From positions 1-64,000 of the forward strand of contig NW_025932737.1 in NCBI RefSeq assembly GCF_000764305.2: a stretch of 64,000 nucleotides of DNA, read 5' to 3'. Position numbers and translations under genes: made by a program. Positions 21,453-33,967 of this stretch are shown here, in pieces. The number at the start of each line of letters is the position of its first letter. Position 1 is the stretch's first letter. The notes below the pieces were generated by a model. That model did no database searches, was not told the DNA's origin, and saw only the letters and a list, made by a program, of their open reading frames with translations. Origin of the DNA: Hyalella azteca. Its lineage: Eukaryota > Arthropoda > Malacostraca > Amphipoda > Hyalellidae.

Positions 21453-23800
21453 TCATTGAACGTTAAAAATAACGTAATTAACAATAAAGTGGAGCATTTA
21501 CTGACAATACGAAAATACTAGTACAAAATTTCTATTTAAACATTGAAACATACTGAAAAATGTTAAGCAGTGTCCAGCCTCCACAGATGAAATCTTAAAA
21601 GTTGTTGACATTGTTACTTATGCTATTTTTATTCGAAAACTTTCAAACAAAAATTCAAGCAAGAGCTCGAAACTTTCACAGGTATTAAGTTTCTCTTGAG
21701 CTTTATGCTTGTTATGGAGGCCTTAAGTGGTACAAAATACAGTCTTCTCGGCCCATGTAGGAAGCCCTGCGGGTGCAAGCGACGTTTAAAGATATATTTG
21801 TGTTGAGTGTAAGAAGTCAAGCTAAGTTTGTTATGATATGACGACTGGTTAAATTATCTCGGAGAAACTGTACCATATGAATGGAATATAAGGATCCCAT
21901 ATATAAATATCACGTGATATGAACAATTAAATTCAACTTAATAGGTTGTCGAATGTGCAATTAATAAATAAATTTTTGTTTTTTGAAATGAATATTACAT
22001 TAAGCTGGTGAATTTCCTGACTGAATGAAAAAAATAGTTTTTGCGCACTTGAACGAATGATGGCAAGTCCAAAACTATTTCACTCGCGAACACACGCTCT
22101 GCTATATCTTATCTTGAAAATTAGATGCGGAGAAAAACGCACCTTATGAATAACATGAGTTGATGCATGATGATCCGAGGACTCCTTCAATAGGAAAAAA
22201 CTCGCATCGCGCGATGAATTATACCTACCATATTATTATACCAACTTTGCCCTATACAAATATTTATCTCAAATTCATGTGCTTGTGTGTTTGAAGATGT
22301 CAAGAAAGCTCGTTAAAATGCTGCAAAAATATTTTAATATATCAAGATTATTTTTGGCATTCAGCATACACATGCATTAGGGTACGTGGCATTTAAAATT
22401 ACGGATTTTTTTTCATTTTCTTTGCCTGAGTATTTGTTCGTTCAAATTTTTTTTTAATTTTGTTTATCTAAATATTTCTTCGTATGAAGCCTTGCGCCGA
22501 AAATATATAGGAACTGTTTGCGTGCACTCCCACAATATCTATTGAGTTAAGGTGTTGCCTGTATCAGAAATTCTATTTAAAGTGGTACAAACAAGATTTC
22601 TACGTTAAATGTGGGTTTGAAGCTGTCGTTATCTTATTAAAAATAATTGAATTCAGAAATTAGCCACTGGATTAGATGCATTATAGCGGGATTCATTCGG
22701 GAAAGCAGGATTCTCCAATCTCACGGATGATCAATATATCGGTCAAAGCCGGATTAGGCTGCTATAGTACATTATTGACGATTATTCCCAGCAGGTTTCT
22801 TGCAAGGATTACGCGCACACAAAAAAAACACACAGAATAGGCTTACATCAGGAAGTGGTGTACGTACAATCTCAGTAAAAACGTCGATTTTCCTGTTTTA
22901 GTTCTAGAACACAGCTGCCGAAACTTTAGTTAAACACTGCTGCCGACACATTAGTTAAACAAATGCCGAACTAGTTTAGCGAGGTTATACTCGTAAGAAA
23001 TAGCAGGTCAGCTCGATAATTTGATGTTGCGAATAAAACCTGTTACCAAAATTTTCCAAGGCATTTACGCCACGATATCCAAAATTTGCCTGACCTGCTT
23101 TCTAAGGGACGTAAATTGGCCCTGAAGCGTCTTAGTCAAACATACCAAGCAATTTTAAATTTTTTGTCATTTGCTGTCAATTTGTGGGACAAGAAATTTT
23201 ATCTCTAAAGGTAAGGCCTCGAACTATGTTTTTTCTTTCCGGACCGATGACCTCCTAACCTAGCTACAAATATTATCACATTGTTCATAACTATCAACAA
23301 TATTCACTCTGGTTGCTGCTCGTTCTTTAAAAAGTTTAGTAATTCAAATTTAGATCATTACATTAACACAGCGTTTGATATCAATTATGGGTTTAATTAT
23401 TCACTGCTACATTGATTAGCATCAAACCAATGCAAAAATGTGTACACAAACTTTACATGGTAATCACGATGAAACGAGCGTATTTTTCTAGCCTTTTCAA
23501 GGTACAAAGATTCCGTAATTTTCGTCTCCATGATAAAAACTCATTGAACAATGCACGTCGGAGGACAAGCGTACAAATAATGACGCTATAAACTCTACAA
23601 CGAATACCTTAACAAACCTCATATAATTAAATGCGGTGGACTGCATATAATTAAATTCATGGAATGGGAGCGGATGCGTCGACGCCGCTACTTGAGGAAA
23701 CCAGGCAACTTGGCCCGCGGTTTTGTTACTTGAGTTCTGTACTACATGTATGCATTCCTCGTACTACGCTAGACTGACCTATAAATTCAAAAGCCCTTAT
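21453..23800. other. AT-rich, no gene seen
   Basis: No exon, RNA gene or element recognised; scattered open frames are short and AT-rich. Confidence 0.45.
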
Positions 23801-23943
23801 TAGTGCATTTTCTCATTTATGGAAAAAATGCACTAATGTGCTCGCCATGTCCGTCTGTCCGTCCGTCCGTGACTTTACGTTTTCGTCGACGAAAAAATGC
23901 GCTCTCTGTCATTCACTACAGTGAGTAGCGAGTTATATTTTTT
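23801..23943 (+). repeat. Palindrome-containing dispersed repeat, copy 3
   Basis: Starts TAGTGCATTTTCTCATT, followed by TGTCCGTCTGTCCGTCCG, the core TTTTCGTCGACGAAAA (perfect 16 bp palindrome here), ATGCGCTCTCTGTCATT, and ends near GAGTTATATTTTTT. It is followed by two to three ~48 bp repeats of TATTATATTATTATTAG plus CACATCGCC to about 24058. Confidence 0.8.
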
Positions 23944-25487
23944 AATATTATTAGCCAGTTCATATCGTCGTTAGTATTATATTATTATTAGTCCGTTCAC
24001 ATCGCCAATATTATTATATTATTATTAGCCCGTAACGAAGGCCCGATCACATCGCCGCGGATTTAAAAGGAGCCTCTAAACTCGGTAACCATTATCGGAG
24101 AGAAAGCGCAGCCCGCCTAATATCAACAAGTTAACAGAAGATGTGAGTAATTGCATTGTTGTGAGGGAGGGCACGAAGCGCCATCATTCGTGGCAAGATT
24201 GATTAGAATTGTACAGATGCTCCCACTCTGCGAGCCTTATCTTCAACAAACAGGAACTTTTTAAGGAAGCACGATAATGATGTATCCGTGACTGATCATT
24301 ACTTTAACGATACTCCCTTCCTGCGAAACGTATCTTCAATGAGGTTTCGAAGACGAGAAAAGAAATCGATCAACGACTTTCATTGAGTCTACGGATAGAA
24401 GTAGACTAGATCATGCATTCAAACACATACATGTAAATCTTTTTTTGAGACGCTATTCTGCACGTAAAATTTGTATTCATGGTCTTTGTTGAAATTGAGA
24501 CCCAGAGTAAAACAATCTCACATGGTGGCATCGATGGCTACTGTATTACTTGTACCAAATGTAGATAACGGTCATTAAACAAAGAACAGTAAAACCCAAA
24601 ACTCTTTCATGAACAAATGTAGACAATAGCTTACGAAAGAACTAATAAATTTTTTATGGGTATACGGTAACGCCAGGCGTACGGGTTGAACCAGAAAGAC
24701 ATGAATTGTATTCAATACAATGAAATACAATACAATACTTATCGGGTAAAAACATGGTAGTTATTAGCATTAGCTTCGAGCAGAGTCCTTGCTTCTTGGC
24801 ACTAGATAACGTCGTCTAATTTATAATCATCAAATTTATACTGATAACTGGATCCGTTAATTGAAACAAATAATGAAGAGAAAATATTTTATCGCTGCAG
24901 GTAAACATGGCGATAGTCCACCGTTAGCGAGCAGAGCTTAGGTCCGCAGGCTTAAGCCAGCTGAGAAACACACAATCTAGGACCATAATGAGGGCGAGGC
25001 GCTTGTTGACTGATATAGAGACAACCTAAAACGGACTGCATTTGTATACACAAGTGTAGACAACAGGTGTAGAGAACAGGTGAAAACAAGCGCAGGTGTA
25101 GATTTAGGATCATCAAGCGCAGGTGTGGATAAAGGGTCAATAAATTAATGCAGACGTGGATAACGGTTGTTATATAAGGAACAGCTAAACCTAAAGCGTT
25201 TCCTGAACCAATGTAAACAATATCTAACTGAAACCAAAGAATTAAAACAAATTATTTTATATTACTGAAACTATAGTAAAATTTAGCTAATCTTGCAGAA
25301 CATCAAATAATAATCGTTCATAATCTTTCGACTATATCGAAATTCCGTACCAAAATTCCGTCACTCATTCCACAAAGAATTTAAATTCAGCACGAGCATT
25401 TAGTCAGCCTCTGAGAATATTTCTAAAAAATATTAAAGCTTCGTTTTACCAATGTTCACTCGCGCATCAGTAACTTAGGTGAGCCTC
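23944..25487. other. No gene recognised
   Basis: After short ATT-rich repeats the sequence carries no recognisable exon. A consensus-like donor (AGAT|GTGAGTAA) at about 24142 on the plus strand could end a noncoding first exon. Confidence 0.35.
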
Positions 25488-25620
25488 AAAGCAATATTTA
25501 TAGTTTGAATTGTCCAGGTCTTAGTCGTAAGAGATTGCAATCTCTTACGACCAAGACATGGACATTTCAAAGCAATATTTATAGTTTGAATTGTCCAGGT
25601 CTTAGTCGTAAGAGATTGCA
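25488..25620. repeat. Inverted repeat within a direct duplication
   Basis: GTCTTAGTCGTAAGAGATTG at about 25517-25536 is followed immediately by its near-perfect reverse complement CAATCTCTTACGACCAAGAC (one mismatch), a loopless 40 bp palindrome. The left half with its upstream 30 bp (CAAAGCAATATTTATAG...) is then repeated directly at about 25570-25620. Confidence 0.85.
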
Positions 25621-27735
25621 ACGCATCTTGCTCATGAGAGAAGCATGGGCTCCTGAGGTTCAGTGTAAGAGTTTTATGTTAGATAAATCTTGAGCGACTC
25701 TGAGCGCAGGGATGGTAGCTCCCAGACTCAGGAATGCAGTTAGCTGGTGCAGTGAAAGTGAGACGCGCTTTAGAAAGGACCGGTGGCTGGTTACATGTAC
25801 CGGTGGTCCATGAGACTTGTTGTATATATACAACATATATATGTGCATATATGCACATATTATTTAAGAAGTAGTAGAAGCGGAGAATTTTTTTCATTCA
25901 ATTCCAGGATTTACTTTTGAAAGGTGACGGATCTACCAGTGTTACGTAAGAATATGCTTAGATGGGTATAAAAATTACATTTGAGGGGTGACTTATACAT
26001 GGGGATTAAAATTTGGTAATAAGAATTATGCAAGTATTCGACTAATCGAAGATAAATATAATAAACAAGAAAATTGTAAATAAAAAGCATGCTTCGATTT
26101 TCAATCACCTTGCATAATTGAAGAAACTATACCACTATTAAACTATATAACTATAAGTTATATAGTTTAATGTTTAATTTATTTATAGTTTAATTAAACT
26201 ATATAACTATAAGTAATAGTTTAATATTGGTTTAATAATATAATATAATATTATATTATAATATATAGTATAATACAATATAATATAAAATATACTGGTA
26301 ATAATAATAGTTTAATACTGGCCTAACTATACCAGTATTAAAAATTGTGCATGGTATCGGACCAAATTTCGAGATAATTCAGGGCTCATCAATTCAGAGC
26401 ATCTAGCGGTTAGCTTCTGTAAACAATAACTTGGAGATAAGAATTCTAATTGACTTGCGTCGAAGCCTCCCTGGAGGACCTAAGGGCATTGACTGCTAAA
26501 TTTGGCGCTGATTGCGACTTCGTAAAAACAAAATGCGTGTTGGAAGCGTCAAGTATTGGCCGAGTAGAAATAAAGTACCAAGGCTTCTAGAGAAGCTGTA
26601 ATATAAGGTATTCAGCAACGGTGTTAAGAATGCACTCAGAGACGTATAAATGGATGTGCTGTGAATACGCATCGCACGAAAATGTATAAATTAGACTACG
26701 TAATGTAACATTTGGTTATAAAATAATAAATTTAGAACAAATTGTCCAATATTTCCGCACGTGATATTACATAATGAATGAAAATAAATAAGGTGGTGTT
26801 AGTAGCAATGAGGATATTCCTTGTGAATGTATGAGTGCGGGCGGTTGATAGAATTTTTCGACTGAAAAAAAACTTATGAGATACCGGATTGGTAGATTTC
26901 CTGAGGCGAGCAGGTGGTAGAACTTTTCAGCTATAAAAACCTGCAGAGGATAACGGGGTATTGGGGCTGCGAGTGGGTGCAGTAGGCAGAAATTTTCGAA
27001 TGCGATAACTTGTCGGGGATTACCAATAAGTTTTTTTTCCCCAAACCAATAAGATTGGCTTGAAGGAAAACACGTAAAAATGATGTGCCAAGAATATAAA
27101 AATTGCCCTGAAACAGATAGCAAAGCAGGAGTAAAGTGTTTTCTTCTTTAGATTGTCTTCGAATGGTTTGGTATTTAAATTTCATTTTTCGCCTCAATTT
27201 TCTTTACAGTTTAGATCAGCTATCGCAGGGTCGACAACCCGACAGGATATTTTGCATAGGATACATAAATTACAATGCGATTTGTATGGTACAAGGAAAT
27301 TATTTTCTAAGTGAACATTTAAGTTCAGTAAATTTCTATGTATTGAAGGCAGCAACATAAATAATACCAAGCGACATTTGTAATCGCAAATAAAAATCAA
27401 ACTTAACGCCAAGAAATAATTTCAGAATCAAATCTTGAGTAAACATTATTCCATTAGAATTTCTAACATCAGTGAAAATTTACAGAAAAGCTATGATATA
27501 ATAACCGATTTCATTCTTGAATTATCAGTATGCATAAAACTGACATAATAATTAATTATAGAATTATAGTGAATTCAAAAACTTTTATTCATTTCTGATT
27601 GATTAAGAAAACTACATCATTCTTAAAGTGAATTCATAAGAGTCAAAGTATATTATTTGCTGAAATATATTATTGACTGAGACCTAAAGTAAAGATATTA
27701 ATTTCAGCGCTTGAATATAATTGTTTTCGTTTTAG
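25621..27735. other. AT-rich with palindromic TA-rich block, no gene
   Basis: Between about 26120 and 26340 the sequence is a dense mix of TATAGTTTAAT and TATAATATAAT words, including the near-perfect palindrome at 26139-26167 built on ACTATATAACTATA. No exon recognised. Confidence 0.45.
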
Positions 27736-27985
27736 GTTAAATGCCTCAGATATGCAACATAAACATACATCCGTTGCGAGCGGCATCGAAGTTTATTATC
27801 AACACACATGTAAACAGCAGCCCTTCTCTCATGTGTGCAAAAAAAATGAAATCCAGACAAGGCACGATTGGCCGGAGGCTCGCATGGTAGATGTGAGAAC
27901 AGAAAGGAGTTTGTGGGAAGAGAAATTCAAGCGAGCATTGGTTCGTGTTGACCGGGATGTTGACAGAGACTCGAGTCAAAGTTGA
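27736..27985 (+). CDS. Candidate exon, unknown
   Basis: TTTTCGTTTTAG ends at 27735 and precedes about 83 open codons ending in TGA. They include VASGIEVYYQHTC and later ERSLWEEKFKRALVRVDRD. The stretch is GC-richer than its surroundings. A long frame is also open on the opposite strand (27746-28117), so strand and coding status are uncertain. No family recognised. Confidence 0.2.
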
Positions 27986-30519
27986 CCAAAGAACTTTCAA
28001 ATTTGTCACTTCAACATCATCTAAAGAATTGGAAACGTTGCGCAATACATGTGGAGAAAGAGCTTGACGGACCAGGGCATTTAGATTCCTTTTTTGCGAC
28101 TTTGCTTGAGAATGCAACTATTTTAAATCGAGATCGTTTCTTGTCCAGGTTTGAATCAAGAAAAAAGTACGTTTTTGCAATTTCATGCAGCAGGCATTCA
28201 GTGGCTTTGAAGATAAATATATGTAAGTGCGATAGGTTATATATAACAAACAAACAAAAAACAAACAAACGCTCACGACAAATTCAAGTTTAGGAAATTT
28301 TTAGTGAACTTCTGACTGAGTCGAGGGTCTTATGAGTGACGAAAAAAGGCCTTAGCTTGGCTAGTAAAACATAGGCCATTTTGAGAAGAATGCTTTTTAT
28401 AACTCACCTCAATACTCAAGTTACATATGGAAGATCAGTCGATCGTTGCTTCAGCACACTATTGAGTATTTTATGCGTAAACGCGTAAGAAAAATAGTAT
28501 AAATTTTAAATTTCAGCTCTGACTTTAGTGCGGCAGTTTTTTTTTTTTTTTTTTTTTTTTTGTCGTAGCACATTTGGAAAAGTTGTACTTGACATATAAA
28601 ATGATGTTATAAATCACAATATTTTACTAACCATGTAATTTACAATAAACGAGTTACGGCTGAACCAGGACCAGCTTTGACGTGCAAAATCTGTAAATCT
28701 GACGAGCTAGATCAGATAAAATGAGACAATCATTGAATTTAAAGCTATTCCACAAACATAATACCGTATGCGGAATAACTACATGAAACAAAAAGAAAGT
28801 TGTCACCACGAAGTTATGAAACAAACATCAGAAAATTCTAAAAAGGCAAGCCCAGCGTTGGATTTCCGTGCAATTCTAAGTGAGGTCTATAGTTTGTTTT
28901 ATTACACTTATTGATCAAAAGAACACAACACAACGTAGAATATACACTTCATTGTTGCTTCGACATTTGTTACGTCGAGATTGGTACGTCGATATAATTA
29001 TGCCGTTTTTTCCTCTGCCATGACGATGGCTTTACAACATAAATCGTCTGTTAACCAGCCTGAAGCTGCTGAGACCGAGCGAGACACTTAAGTTTGATAA
29101 CTATCGTAAATTTAATTTGAATTTCAAATTTATTCATCATATTCTAATACTTACCCAATGTGTAGATAGAGGATGAGGGTGAAGTTGATACATTATTCAA
29201 ATGATTGAAAAGATATTGTTTGGTAAATTTACGATAACTCAATCGTCGTTGATTGAAAAATTATTTTGGTCGATAACTCAAATTAATAAGTTTGAAGTTA
29301 AGATTACATAAGAGTGAGAATGGCCGTAATTGTTTGTTAAATTTACGATAACTCAATCGTCGTTGATTGAAAAATTATTTTGGTACAAATAATAAGTTTG
29401 AAGTTAAGATTACATAAGAGTGAGAATGGCCGAGTGACACGCTAAATAAGAACAGAAAGGTCGATGACGCGGTCAGGCCGCTTTTTCTGCCACACAAGAA
29501 GCAGCGAACCAATTGTAGGTCACTTCTGACCAACATCGTCGATAAGAACGAAGCTGAGAGCAGAAAATTCAGAAATTATGCGAGCTTGCCCATATAAGAA
29601 ACAGTTTTTTATCATATCTTGTTGGTTGGGTACACTCGATAAACCGGCGATTGCTCAGTATTAATTCAATTTTGCATGCAACAAATTGATGAAAGGAGGA
29701 AGTTTTTCAATAATTAATTTTTTAGATAGTAGCTAGGAGCAACGGCTCGTAAAAGGGATAAATAATTTCAGGAAATGTACGATCAGAAAAATTTTGTATT
29801 GAACTGAATTGAATCGAATTTAGTTTCAAAATTTTACTCCGTCTACTTTCCTAATTTTTATTCGCTTTAAAAAACTCTAATCATAGTCCTTCAATCCCGG
29901 ATTAACATATTCATTAAGAAACACACCATTGATATTTTTAATTCTATTCAAAAATAGATTTTAACATCAATATAAATGTTATGAATACAATTCGTTTGTA
30001 CAGTACTTGCATTCAGCCTATAATGCACGAGGCTGTTTCATATCCTATATAAAATCACTGTTATTAATGCTTAGTTAAACCTGGGATTGCTTTGATAATG
30101 TCTACCATTGTTTGTGCAAAATCGGTTAATGTGAAACGCATTTCCACGTGTGATACATAAAAAAACACGCAAATACCATTGAAACAATCGAAATTGGCGC
30201 GCACGATTCGATCCTGATATACGCACATATATTTACAACGATGATATTTAAAAAACTAGGATACTGAGTGGGATTGACCTTAAAAAGAAATTTTTAACCA
30301 TTCAGAATGTAAACTTATGTTTAACCGTATGATCGATGGGTTAAATTTCAGCTTGACTGTTACGTTACTTGAAACTATGACTCTCTTTCCTGAGCAGCGT
30401 GATCATCCGTGCCTACCATGGATAAGTTCACATGGAAATTCTACAAGAAGCAATAAAACACAGCCTCAACACGCTCAGAAACGAAGAACTTGAACAATAG
30501 ATAATCGAAGAATCTTTCC

Positions 30520-30526
<7 letters not shown>
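27986..30526. other. No gene; poly-T tract and a ~115 bp duplication
   Basis: A run of about 25 T lies at 28537-28561 and could be the poly(A) tail of a minus-strand retroinsertion. Two copies of a ~110 bp unit (GTAAATTTACGATAACTCAA ... GAGTGAGAATGGCCG) lie at about 29220-29328 and 29335-29430; the first copy has an extra CGATAACTCAAAT. Confidence 0.6.
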
Positions 30527-30573
<47 letters not shown>

Positions 30574-30620
30574 TGTGTGTGTGTGAGTGAGTGTGTGTAT
30601 GTGAGTGTACGTGTGTATGT
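30527..30620. repeat. (TG)n microsatellite
   Basis: About 40 bp of pure TG repeats, then interrupted TG/GAGTGTG to 30620. The ORFs reading through it are repeat artefacts. Confidence 0.95.
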
Positions 30621-31144
30621 GATGAACAGCAATGGCTTCGCTAGTATCTCGTGTGGTGCGAGTGAGGCTTCACGCAACTTGTCTATGCATCACTACCATA
30701 AGAAATCAGCCTGCCTACCTGACTACTTTCTAACGCAAGGTTGGACCACGAAGCGCTTCTGAGGCACACTTGCCAGCCGAGGTTGAGGTTCTCTTACGCA
30801 TTCGCAACCCCGGCACCTTTCCAAGCTGCCGAGACAGGAATGCGTCAATAGAAACCGCATTTCTAGCTTCTAGCAGGCGCTATCGTGTCTTTAGGGTGCG
30901 CCAGCAGAGACATGTGTTTCTACATATTTGTTTCTTGATCAACACTCAGTTAAAAAATCAAACGCACATACGAAGCTATTATAATTAAAATAAATTTTTT
31001 AAAATAAGAATTGCAGAAAAAGAAAACGTGCCATTTACCAAGACGTCATTGAAGCTAAAACCATCTTAATAAGCCGAGAGTTGGATATGTACTCGCCCTA
31101 GTGGAGTTACAGAAGAATATGAGGTGCCAGGATGATGTTAGCTA
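30621..31144. other. Unassigned, weak open frames
   Basis: A GC-richer patch at 30740-30920 has open frames on both strands and a fair minus-strand acceptor near 30830; I cannot choose a gene. Confidence 0.3.
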
Positions 31145-31298
31145 ACCCGGGCCCTTACTTTCAAAAAAAGTTAAGAGATAGTAATTTCATCAGCCAATCA
31201 TTAACGGCCTTTCAAGCAAAGTCCACCAATCATAGACAAGAAAATAGAGTGTATGTACTCACGTTTACTTAGCGAATTTTGAAAGTATGGCCCCGGGT
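31145..31298. mobile_element. 154 bp MITE with ~22 bp TIRs, copy 1
   Basis: Begins ACCCGGGCCCTTACTTTCAA and ends with the near reverse complement (TTTTGAAAGTATGGCCCCGGGT). The interior shares AGTTAAGAGAT, CATCAGCCAATCATT and GGCCTTTCAAGCAAA with the copy at 45090. No coding capacity. Confidence 0.85.
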
Positions 31299-32429
31299 CA
31301 CAGTCATTCACGAAGTCATAGCGGCATCGCACGGGCACTGGAGTGTTCAACATTCTAGTTCGTACTCATGACCACGTCTTGTTTTAGACCACTGATAGTT
31401 CAGAACCACTGCTAGCCGGCAGTTTTAGTGTCCGTTGAAGCGATTCGAAGTCGAGTTCACTTAGCAAAACTAAAAGCCTTTCTCCTCATAACTTAACCCA
31501 AGACTCCATCACACACGACCCTCGCTATCGACCCCTTAGCGGGCCGCAGAAGTTGCCATTTTCTAGCCCAGCGACATGAATGGAAAATTCTTCCATGCGG
31601 AACAAATAAACGGAATTTAAACAATGGATTTGCCAAGCATAATTATTAACGGTCAGATTAAGACCAAATAATGAGAAACTTGATGCATTATCTCGAAGGT
31701 AAAAAGAAATTGTTGTGACAAAAAAAAATAATATCAGGGCATTACCCGGCATTTAGAACAATTGGGAGCATAAAAACTTACGAATCAATCAACGTTGGAA
31801 ACTACAATGAGCGAGTCCCACGTTCGTCAGCCTATTAAATATAAAAGTATTATTAGTTGAGCTAAATTTGAATAGGTTAATAGATTAGAATTTTAGCTAA
31901 AAGCGCATTAAATCATAAAATGAGGAACAAGAGACGTTTGATCTCATAAGAAACCGGTTCGAATTTTACCTCGAGTCTAAGACATCATCAAGCATCGAGA
32001 CAGTGCACCTAATATGTCCAACTGGACTTGGTCATAGAGACAAACAAACTCACTCATTTTTGACCCCGCTGCCTCAACCAAAGACGGAATTCTCCGCCTG
32101 CAATTGCCGCTCACAGTGTCACTGGTGCCAATATCTCAACAAAGTTAGTGCGCAATCATGTCATTATATGAAGTGCACAATCGTCACTATATGAAATACA
32201 CAGCCATTAGCTGCTCATTACCAACTAAAAATTTATGGGAGCAGCACAAATTGACGTAAGTAATTGTGTCAGCGCTTAATTCGATGAGAAGTTAGTTGAC
32301 TTCCAGATAATAATGGATAAAAAGAGCGAATACAAAATTTCGGTGCAGATCGAATAAGGTTTACGTAAAGGAATCAACCTGTTCGTAGAGCCTCCTGTTG
32401 CCGCGGCTCACGGATATTGACCAGCTGGT
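31299..32429. other. No gene recognised
   Basis: An open plus-strand stretch at 32045-32147 encodes a Cys-rich segment (SACNCRSQCHWCQ) before GTTAGT, but I see no matching acceptor. Otherwise nothing recognised. Confidence 0.3.
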
Positions 32430-32745
32430 TAGAAATAGCAGCTGTGGTTGCTCAGCTGGACAGAAGTTTCAGCATTAGAAAGAACAGTAGCCTGATATTC
32501 ATCTGGCAAAAAGCAGTAACCTGTCGCTCAGCTGGCAAGAAGGAGCAGTAACCTGTTGCTCAGCTGGCAAGAAGGAGCAGTAACCTGTACTAGTGACTGA
32601 GCGGCACACGGTCGCTAGTGACTGAGCGGCACACGGTCACTAGTGACTGAGCGGCACACGGTCACTAGTCACTGAACGGCACACGGTCACTAGTCGCTGA
32701 GCGGCACAAGGTCACTAGTCACTGAGCGGCACACGCTCGTCATCA
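32430..32745. repeat. Tandem repeats: 36 bp (GCTCAGCTGGCAAG) then 25 bp (ACTGAGCGGCACAC) units
   Basis: From about 32440 imperfect, then near-identical 36 bp units of CAGTAACCTGTCGCTCAGC plus TGGCAAGAAGGAG. From 32590 six or seven 25-26 bp units of CTAGTGACTGAGCGGCACAC. Both unit types recur elsewhere (34197-34265 and 47771-47976). Confidence 0.9.
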
Positions 32746-33464
32746 CAAAGACGAGATCTTGACTCAAATGCCGAAGGTTGTGACTTCCTAGGAATGCGCA
32801 TCTACAAAATATGATATTAATAAATGGATAAAAGGGCTTTGGGGTTTCCATAGAATCATTGAAGTATTTTTTCAAAATTTCTCAATAAATAATCTTTGTA
32901 AGATAGTTATTTGCATTACTGAGTATTAGCACCCGTTGTAAGGCCTAGCCAGTCAAGTTACAACAATTTGTCTCTGGTATACTTGACAGGCTGACTTAGC
33001 GAATATAAGCTGCAGTACGCTACTCCTTGGACAGAGCGAAGTCCCGCTCCTCTCTATAATTCTCGTATTCGTTTTTGATACGTTAACGATTTCTGGCTCA
33101 TTCTGAACAAATGTAAAGACTTATTGAACTATGACTGTACCGACATTTATACAATCTTATATACGACGGCAAAAAGTTGGGATAGCGAGTAACGCTCTCG
33201 TCAGCAACCCTCTAGGAAAAGTCTAGAACAAATGGTTACACGAATACCTCTAAATAACAACTCATGCAATTAAATAATGTAAAGCGTATGAAAAATATAA
33301 ACAGCCAGACAAATTAAGTTGAGTTAATTAGGACTTAATAATTATTTATGATAGAAAAATATTTATTCGCATGTGCGATCTTTGGGTTTCACATGAAATT
33401 ACAACGGGCGTTTTGGTGATCGGATGAAACTTCGAGACTTGGACAGGATTTGGAAATTTGAAGA
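32746..33464. other. No gene seen
   Basis: No exon or element recognised. Confidence 0.45.
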
Positions 33465-33665
33465 GTACGTAAGTACGGGAGGAGCACGGATTTGAAGAGT
33501 ACGTAAGTACGAGGAGTACGTAAGTACGAGGAGGAGTACGTAAGTACGAGGAGGAGTACGTAAGTACGAGGAGGAGTACGTAAGTACGAGGAGGAGTACA
33601 TAAGTACGAGGAGGAGTACGTAAGTACGAGGAGGAGCACGGATTTGAGGAGTACGTAGGAGTACA
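33465..33665. repeat. 20 bp tandem repeat with GTAAGT in each unit
   Basis: Unit GAGGAGTACGTAAGTAC plus GAG; starts of ACGTAAGTAC at 33501, 33518, 33538, 33558, 33578 and 33598 give periods of 17 and then 20 bp. Every unit has a perfect 5' splice-site hexamer GTAAGT on the plus strand. The flanks carry GGAGCACGGATTTGA twice. Confidence 0.9.
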
Positions 33666-33967
33666 TAAGTTCAACGATCTTGTTACTCATGGCGCACAGA
33701 AGTTCGTCAGAATTGTACTCAACAAATATTGAAATTCATACCGGTTCCTTTCTAACGGTAAACCTACTTAATTAGAGCAATCAACAAAACATTCATCAAC
33801 GTACAGGCTGTAAATACCGGTTAGGTTGCTCAAGTTTTTATTTAGATAATGTTGTGTCAGCAGCGGTCAATAGCGACTGAATTATCAATGAACGTCGATT
33901 TTGGATATTGATTAGTTATTATCTGTGAGATTGTATTGAAACCAGATAAAGTTAATAACTAACTAAC

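Noticed and set aside
30441..30677. His/Thr-rich frame (THTHTH...)
   Set aside because: Translation of the TG microsatellite.
30740..30846. Possible minus-strand exon (ERCRGCECVREPQ...) with a fair acceptor
   Set aside because: No adequate donor; two other frames are equally open.
31951..31975. GGTTCGAATTTTACC as a tRNA B box
   Set aside because: No matching acceptor stem, A box or anticodon arm at the right distance.
33346..33690. Tyr/Leu/Ser-rich frames in three registers
   Set aside because: Translation of the 20 bp GTACGTAAGTAC array; open in all frames because the unit lacks stops.
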